A stretch of 8,618 nucleotides of DNA from an uncultured Opitutia bacterium (GTDB lineage Bacteria; Verrucomicrobiota; Verrucomicrobiia; Opitutales; UBA953), in contig CALNBE010000096.1 in the NCBI GenBank assembly GCA_937874455.1, forward strand, positions 1 through 8,618. Direction: 5' to 3'. A program made the position numbers and the translations under genes. Positions 5,132-8,618 of the stretch are shown piece by piece (the first letter of the stretch is position 1; every line of letters starts with the position of its first letter). Under the pieces are notes generated by a model. The model did not search any database and was not told the DNA's origin. It worked only from the letters and a program-made list of their open reading frames with translations.

Positions 5132-6199
5132 TCAAGCCCAGTCGCGTTGGTGCCACGCCAAAGCCCGAGCCACCCGCGCCGGGAAGAAAGGTCCGCGGTA
5201 AACCATCCCGGTGTAGATCTGCACCATTGAGGCACCTTCATCCATAAAACGTCCGGCATCCTCCACCTGACAGATTCCCCCGGACCCGATGATCGGCAGC
5301 CGCCCTTTGCTCTCCCGCGCCAGATAACGCACGATGCCGAGCGACTTCTCCAACAAAGGCCGCCCGCTCAATCCGCCGGTGCGTTCCGCGTCCGCCAGAT
5401 AATCGGGCCGGGAAATGGTGGTGTTGGTCGCGACAATACCGTTGAACCCGCTCTCTTCCACAATACGCAAAATATCGTCGAGCTGGGTAAAGTTTAAATC
5501 CGGCGCAATTTTCAAAAGAAAAGGCAAAGGGGCAGTGTCGAGGCGCTGGGCCCGGTCCTGATTTTCCACCTGCAACGCCTTCAGCAAATCGACCAGATAA
5601 TCCCGGCCCTGCAGCTCGCGTAAGCCAGGCGTGTTCGGACTGCTGATGTTCACCACCATGAAGTCCGCGTAATCCGCCAGCAATCGAAAGGAGCCAACGT
5701 AATCCAAGTGCGCCTCATCCAACGGAGTCACCTTTGATTTGCCAATGTTGATGCCCAGGGGAAAAGACCGTTTTCCCTTGCCCGGAGCAGCCGCCAGCCG
5801 ACGGGCAATTTTCTCCGCGCCGGCATTGGGAAATCCGTAACGGTTCACCGCCGCCTCGTACTTCGGATAACGAAACACCCGCGGCTTTTCGTTACCCGGC
5901 TGCTCATGCAGGGTGATTGTGCCAATTTCCACATGGCCAAATCCCAGCGCGCCTGCAGCCGGCCAAGCCAGCGCGTTTTTGTCAAATCCCGCCGCCAAGC
6001 CCACCGCGTTCGGGAAATCCAACCCGAACAGGCGAACCCGCTGCGAGTGCCGCGGACGCAGATGATAGCGCTCCATGATCTGCGGCAGAAACGGCACAGC
6101 GTCCAACAGACGCAACGCGTTGAGTGCGTAATCATGAGCAGTTTCCGCATCCTTGGTAAAAAAGTAAGGACGCAGGATTTTTTCGTAAAGAAGGTCCAT
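5132..6199 (-). CDS. pyrD: Dihydroorotate dehydrogenase (quinone), class 2
   Basis: This 355-residue FMN enzyme of the inner-membrane face oxidises dihydroorotate to orotate and passes electrons to quinone, the fourth step of pyrimidine synthesis. The class 2 N-terminal helices that bind membrane quinone are present ('MDLLYEKILRPYFFTKDAET', 1-20). FMN and substrate motifs follow: 'GLAAGFDKNA' (67-76), 'NRYGFPNAG' (119-127), 'NISSPNTPGLR' (184-194) with the catalytic base Ser187, 'LLKIAPDL' (228-235), 'TNTTISR', the phosphate-binding 'GSGGI' (305-309) and 'QIYTGMVYRGP'. A Ser base and the N-terminal extension separate it from cytosolic class 1 enzymes, which use Cys. The start at 6199 gives the normal class 2 N-terminus; the frame is open to 6388, but that extension is unlike the family and overlaps the divergent promoter region and the neighbouring gene. 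It is divergent from the acidic-protein gene. Confidence 0.96.
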   Translation of the reverse strand: MDLLYEKILRPYFFTKDAETAHDYALNALRLLDAVPFLPQIMERYHLRPRHSQRVRLFGLDFPNAVGLAAGFDKNALAWPAAGALGFGHVEIGTITLHEQPGNEKPRVFRYPKYEAAVNRYGFPNAGAEKIARRLAAAPGKGKRSFPLGINIGKSKVTPLDEAHLDYVGSFRLLADYADFMVVNISSPNTPGLRELQGRDYLVDLLKALQVENQDRAQRLDTAPLPFLLKIAPDLNFTQLDDILRIVEESGFNGIVATNTTISRPDYLADAERTGGLSGRPLLEKSLGIVRYLARESKGRLPIIGSGGICQVEDAGRFMDEGASMVQIYTGMVYRGPFFPARVARALAWHQRDWA

Positions 6200-6317
6200 G
6201 CGAAGGCCGTTTTCTAGGCTCCACGCTCCCGTCTTGGCAACCGCCAAAAAATATCTCCGCGCCAACCCACCTCGTCGCTTGACAACGGTTTTCATTTTCC
6301 CATCCGGTTCCCGCGCT

Positions 6318-7106
6318 ATGGCAAAGCCTTCCCCAAAACTTCTGTGGTGCATTATCCGCTTCGGCGACGACATGAACTGGTGGGTCAAGGAAATCAGTGA
6401 CGACGTTCACTGGGACACCGACGGCTTGTCCATCATCGACCCCAAACAGATTTCTTACATCCTCGACCTGCTCGATCCGCTCCGGGAATACGGGCTCTCC
6501 ACCGACTTGGTTGAGGAGGCCTTCATCCCCTTCCAAATCCAGCAAGCCAACCCCGACCAGACCGTCAAACTCGTCCGCGTCAATGAGTCCTTCTTCGAAT
6601 CCGACGAAATGCTCTTCGGCCTGCCGGACATCGTGGACGAGGAAAAAGGGCCCTACGCCGAACTGATCGACCACATCACCCGCCTGCGCGTCAAATTCCT
6701 CAACGACAACATCGATTTCGAACAAAAGCTTACCATCGAAGAACTCGAGGAACAGGTGCGTGAGATGCAAAATCAAGCCTTCATGGAAGGCCGCGCCCTC
6801 CATGTATTCCAAGAAATTATCGACATCCTCGAATTTGTCCCCGCCGGCTATGAGTTGGCTGATGCCGATGAGGCCGCCGACAAGGATGACTCCGAAGGCG
6901 ATGACGGCATCGATGTCGGCGATGACTTCGACTTGGATCCCGATGAAAAAATTGAGGAAGATGACACCATGCGCTGGGACGAGGGTGACGAGGAAGAGGA
7001 AGAAGAGGACGCTGCCCCGCATCGCGACGACGACGCCTACGACCTCGACGCCATGGATGAGGACGACGAGGACGACCGCAAATCCGCCCGCCGCAAAGCC
7101 CGTTGA
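6318..7106 (+). CDS. Unknown protein with strongly acidic C-terminal third
   Basis: This 262-residue protein has no signal peptide or membrane segment and is probably cytoplasmic. Residues 1-180 look folded: 'LLWCIIRFGDDMNWWVKEI' at the start, 'DPKQISYILDLLDPLREYG', a charged helix 'KLTIEELEEQVREMQNQAF' (137-155) that may be coiled, then 'LHVFQEIIDILEFVPAGYEL'. Residues about 181-253 are an acidic tail in which roughly 42 of 73 residues are Asp or Glu, including an E6 run, and it ends in a basic patch 'RKSARRKAR'. I do not recognise the family. Such tails can mimic nucleic acid or bind basic proteins or cations, but that is inference. ATG 6318 is chosen over the ATG at 6198, whose extra 40 residues look unconstrained and would overlap the pyrD start. 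A good terminator follows. Confidence 0.8.
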   Translation: MAKPSPKLLWCIIRFGDDMNWWVKEISDDVHWDTDGLSIIDPKQISYILDLLDPLREYGLSTDLVEEAFIPFQIQQANPDQTVKLVRVNESFFESDEMLFGLPDIVDEEKGPYAELIDHITRLRVKFLNDNIDFEQKLTIEELEEQVREMQNQAFMEGRALHVFQEIIDILEFVPAGYELADADEAADKDDSEGDDGIDVGDDFDLDPDEKIEEDDTMRWDEGDEEEEEEDAAPHRDDDAYDLDAMDEDDEDDRKSARRKAR

Positions 7107-7136
7107 GGTTTAATATTCCTCCTCGCCGATTTTTCC

Positions 7137-7165
7137 AGACCGTCCGCCCGGACGGTCTTTTTTTT
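7137..7165 (+). terminator. Intrinsic terminator of the acidic-protein gene
   Basis: A 9-bp stem AGACCGTCC (7137-7145) / GGACGGTCT (7150-7158) has a 4-base GCCC loop and is followed by a run of eight T ending at 7165. The T run reaches the first base of the opposite gene's stop codon. There is no T run on the other side, so it acts only on + strand transcription. Confidence 0.92.
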
Positions 7166-8142
7166 CACCGAACCTTTTCCAGCCGGGAAATTTCCAGCGT
7201 GTATAACTGCCCTTGCTCCGCGCCGATCAACAATCGCTCCGCATCCAGAAAAGTGATCGCCTCCACTTGGGAACCTTCCACGGGAAAAGCCAGCCAACGA
7301 TGCAGCACTGAACCTGCCAGCGGATTATCTCCCACCTCCGGCAGCAAAAAAAGCCACACGCTGTGATAGGTCAGCACAGCCAGCATCCTCCCGTCCGGCG
7401 ACACCGCAGCATCCGTCACCAAACCCTGCGAATCAAAGGAAACGACCGGCTTGAACAGGCCCGATCCATCTTGCTGGCGCTCCAACCGGTAAAGCACCGC
7501 CCCGGTATCCGAATGCCGTTTGGTAAGCGCATGCCACTCACTCCTCCACCAGAAAATCGCCTCGCAATCAAACCGACGTTTCCCATCGGGGACTTCCTGC
7601 TGGTCAGCGTAACGCACCGGCATTTTCGTTGCCGCCACCCGCATATCCCGATACGGATCCGGCTCCGGGCAAATCCAAAGCGACAGATCACGGCGATGGC
7701 TACGATTGTTTCCCATGTCCGCCACCGTTAGGTTCCCCTTCCCGTCAAACGCCACAGCCTCCCAATCCGTATTTTTGGCACCTTGTAATTGAACCCCGGC
7801 AAACCCCGCACCAGCCCCGGCCGGCTGCACTACCGATCCGTCCGCCCGCAGCGCCACCACAACAGCATTGTTCCCGGAATCGCTGTGCGTCCAAACCACT
7901 CCCGGATAAAGGCGGCTGGCAGCAAAGCCCGAGCACTCCGGCACCAGCCGCCGGTCCAGCAACCCGACGGGCGTCATCGTCAGCCGTTCCGCCGTCGAGG
8001 TAGAAAGGTTTTCCATCGGCACACCGATCCCGGCCAATCCGTCCGCCGTCCGCTGCTCCGGACAGCCGCAGGCTACCAGCGCCAGCCAGCCAGCCAGTGC
8101 AGTTCTTCCCATCCAACAGATTCCACGACGAAACCCTTGCAT
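7165..8142 (-). CDS. Lipoprotein with beta-propeller-like repeats
   Basis: This protein has up to 325 residues. The N-terminus carries a lipoprotein signal: 'GRTALAGWLALVAC' with lipobox L22-V-A-C25 (counted from the first ATG), so the mature protein should be lipid-anchored in the cell envelope. The body resembles secreted propeller proteins in which 'ECSGFAASRLYPGVVWTHSD', 'NTDWEAVAFDGKGNLTVADM', 'DCEAIFW' and 'SPDGRMLAVLTYHSVWLF' each begin a blade. From memory, this looks like proteins annotated as SdiA-regulated or phytase-like esterase propellers with SGL.....WTH.DSG and DWE.IA motifs; activity is unknown. Two starts are possible: 8142, or an ATG ten codons later (8112), which gives a more typical 15-residue lipoprotein signal. 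It is divergent from ruvC, with 79 bases between the starts if 8142 is used. Confidence 0.78.
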   Translation of the reverse strand: MQGFRRGICWMGRTALAGWLALVACGCPEQRTADGLAGIGVPMENLSTSTAERLTMTPVGLLDRRLVPECSGFAASRLYPGVVWTHSDSGNNAVVVALRADGSVVQPAGAGAGFAGVQLQGAKNTDWEAVAFDGKGNLTVADMGNNRSHRRDLSLWICPEPDPYRDMRVAATKMPVRYADQQEVPDGKRRFDCEAIFWWRSEWHALTKRHSDTGAVLYRLERQQDGSGLFKPVVSFDSQGLVTDAAVSPDGRMLAVLTYHSVWLFLLPEVGDNPLAGSVLHRWLAFPVEGSQVEAITFLDAERLLIGAEQGQLYTLEISRLEKVR

Positions 8143-8221
8143 GTCCGGGCAAGATGGGAGAAAAACGATTTCTGGCCATTTCTTTTCTGCCAGGAAAATC
8201 CCTAGTCACGACACACACCAA

Positions 8222-8618
8222 ATGGCCCGCAAAAATTCCCGCGCACTCTGGTCTGAAAAAATCATCAAGGGAACCACCACTGGCCCAGTATCCCTGCCCG
8301 CCACAGGTCTGCGCAGTTTTTCCGGGCATGTGCTGGGCATCGACCCCAGCTTGCGCGGAAGCGGGCTTGCGGTGCTGGCCTTCAACAAAAACCTTCCACC
8401 GCGGCTCTGCGCCAGCCGCACCCTGCGGCTTAAGCCCTCGCTGACGATGGCCACCTGCCTCGGAGAAATCTACAAAGCCGTTGCCGACTACATTGAGGAC
8501 TGGCCCATTACCCACGTGGCGCTGGAGCAGACTATCTATGTGCAAAATTACCAGACAGCAATGATCCTCGGCGCGGCCCGCGGTGCCGCCATAGCCGCCA
8601 CCTCCGTGCTCGGCAAAC
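8222..8618 (+). CDS. ruvC: Holliday-junction resolvase RuvC, N-terminal part (runs off the window)
   Basis: An open frame of 132 codons runs to the window edge with no stop. RuvC is the dimeric nuclease that cuts Holliday junctions together with RuvAB. Seen: 'VLGIDPSLRGSGLAVL' (37-52) with catalytic Asp41, and 'HVALEQTIYVQNYQTAMILGAARGAA' (from 98) with catalytic Glu102, corresponding to Asp7 and Glu66 of the E. coli enzyme. The remaining two acidic residues lie beyond the window. If ATG 8222 is used, about 36 residues precede the usual RuvC start ('MARKNSRALWSEKIIKGTTT' and on); a GTG at 8330 would give the canonical short N-terminus. I prefer 8222 because it is the only ATG and the upstream codons read cleanly, but this is unresolved. 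Confidence 0.9.
   Translation, partial: MARKNSRALWSEKIIKGTTTGPVSLPATGLRSFSGHVLGIDPSLRGSGLAVLAFNKNLPPRLCASRTLRLKPSLTMATCLGEIYKAVADYIEDWPITHVALEQTIYVQNYQTAMILGAARGAAIAATSVLGK

Noticed and set aside
6279..6284. TTGACA as a -35 box upstream of the acidic-protein gene
   Set aside because: At 17 bases spacing the sequence is ATCCGG, not a -10 box; no acceptable -10 was found.
6132..7022. 296-codon open frame on the minus strand
   Set aside because: Antisense to the acidic-protein gene; long only because GAN codons read backwards rarely give stops. Its hydrophobic translation mirrors the acidic one.
7745..8545. 266-codon open frame on the minus strand
   Set aside because: It overlaps both the lipoprotein gene in another frame and the antisense of ruvC; no domain is seen.

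Overview
The window looks like chromosomal DNA from a Gram-negative, respiring bacterium of moderately high GC. A member of Verrucomicrobiota is my best guess, from the general look of the proteins (RuvC starting 'LGIDPSLRGSG' after an N-terminal extension, the hexuronate-type MFS carrier, the beta-propeller lipoprotein) and from the near absence of Shine-Dalgarno sequences. No rRNA or phylogenetic marker fixes this. The genes are densely packed. The longest stretch without a gene is about 250 bases (1885-2134), and there are no RNA genes, CRISPR arrays or classical insertion sequences.

Region 1 (1-1227) is a chaperone segment on the + strand: the 3' end of dnaK (1-381), then a small GxxExxY-family PD-(D/E)XK protein (434-805), then groES (884-1171), closed by a strong hairpin terminator at 1193-1227. 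The GxxExxY gene is bracketed by a nearly perfect 28-bp inverted repeat (397-424 and 812-839, 26 of 28 positions matching), which makes 397-839 look like a discrete 443-bp cassette inserted between dnaK and groES. This is the most interesting structure in the window. No groEL follows groES.

Region 2 (1255-1884, minus) is a HAD-like phosphohydrolase whose C-terminal tail carries an in-frame duplicated block. It is convergent with groES and divergent from region 3.

Region 3 (2135-4279, plus) holds an MFS carrier of the hexuronate (ACS) type, followed 48 bases later by a phosphoglycolate-phosphatase-like HAD protein.

Region 4 (4353-6199, minus) holds pyrD (quinone-type dihydroorotate dehydrogenase, pyrimidine synthesis) and, downstream of it, a secreted protein of unknown function. 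The pair is probably co-transcribed.

Region 5 (6318-7165) is a + strand gene for an unknown protein with a very acidic C-terminal third, ending in a good intrinsic terminator. It is divergent from pyrD.

Region 6 is a minus-strand lipoprotein with beta-propeller-like repeats (7165-8142), divergent from ruvC (8222 to the window edge), the Holliday-junction resolvase gene, which is cut by the end of the window.

Apart from the chaperones, most neighbours have no obvious functional link. The layout is ordinary housekeeping DNA with one apparent small mobile or repeat-bounded insertion.
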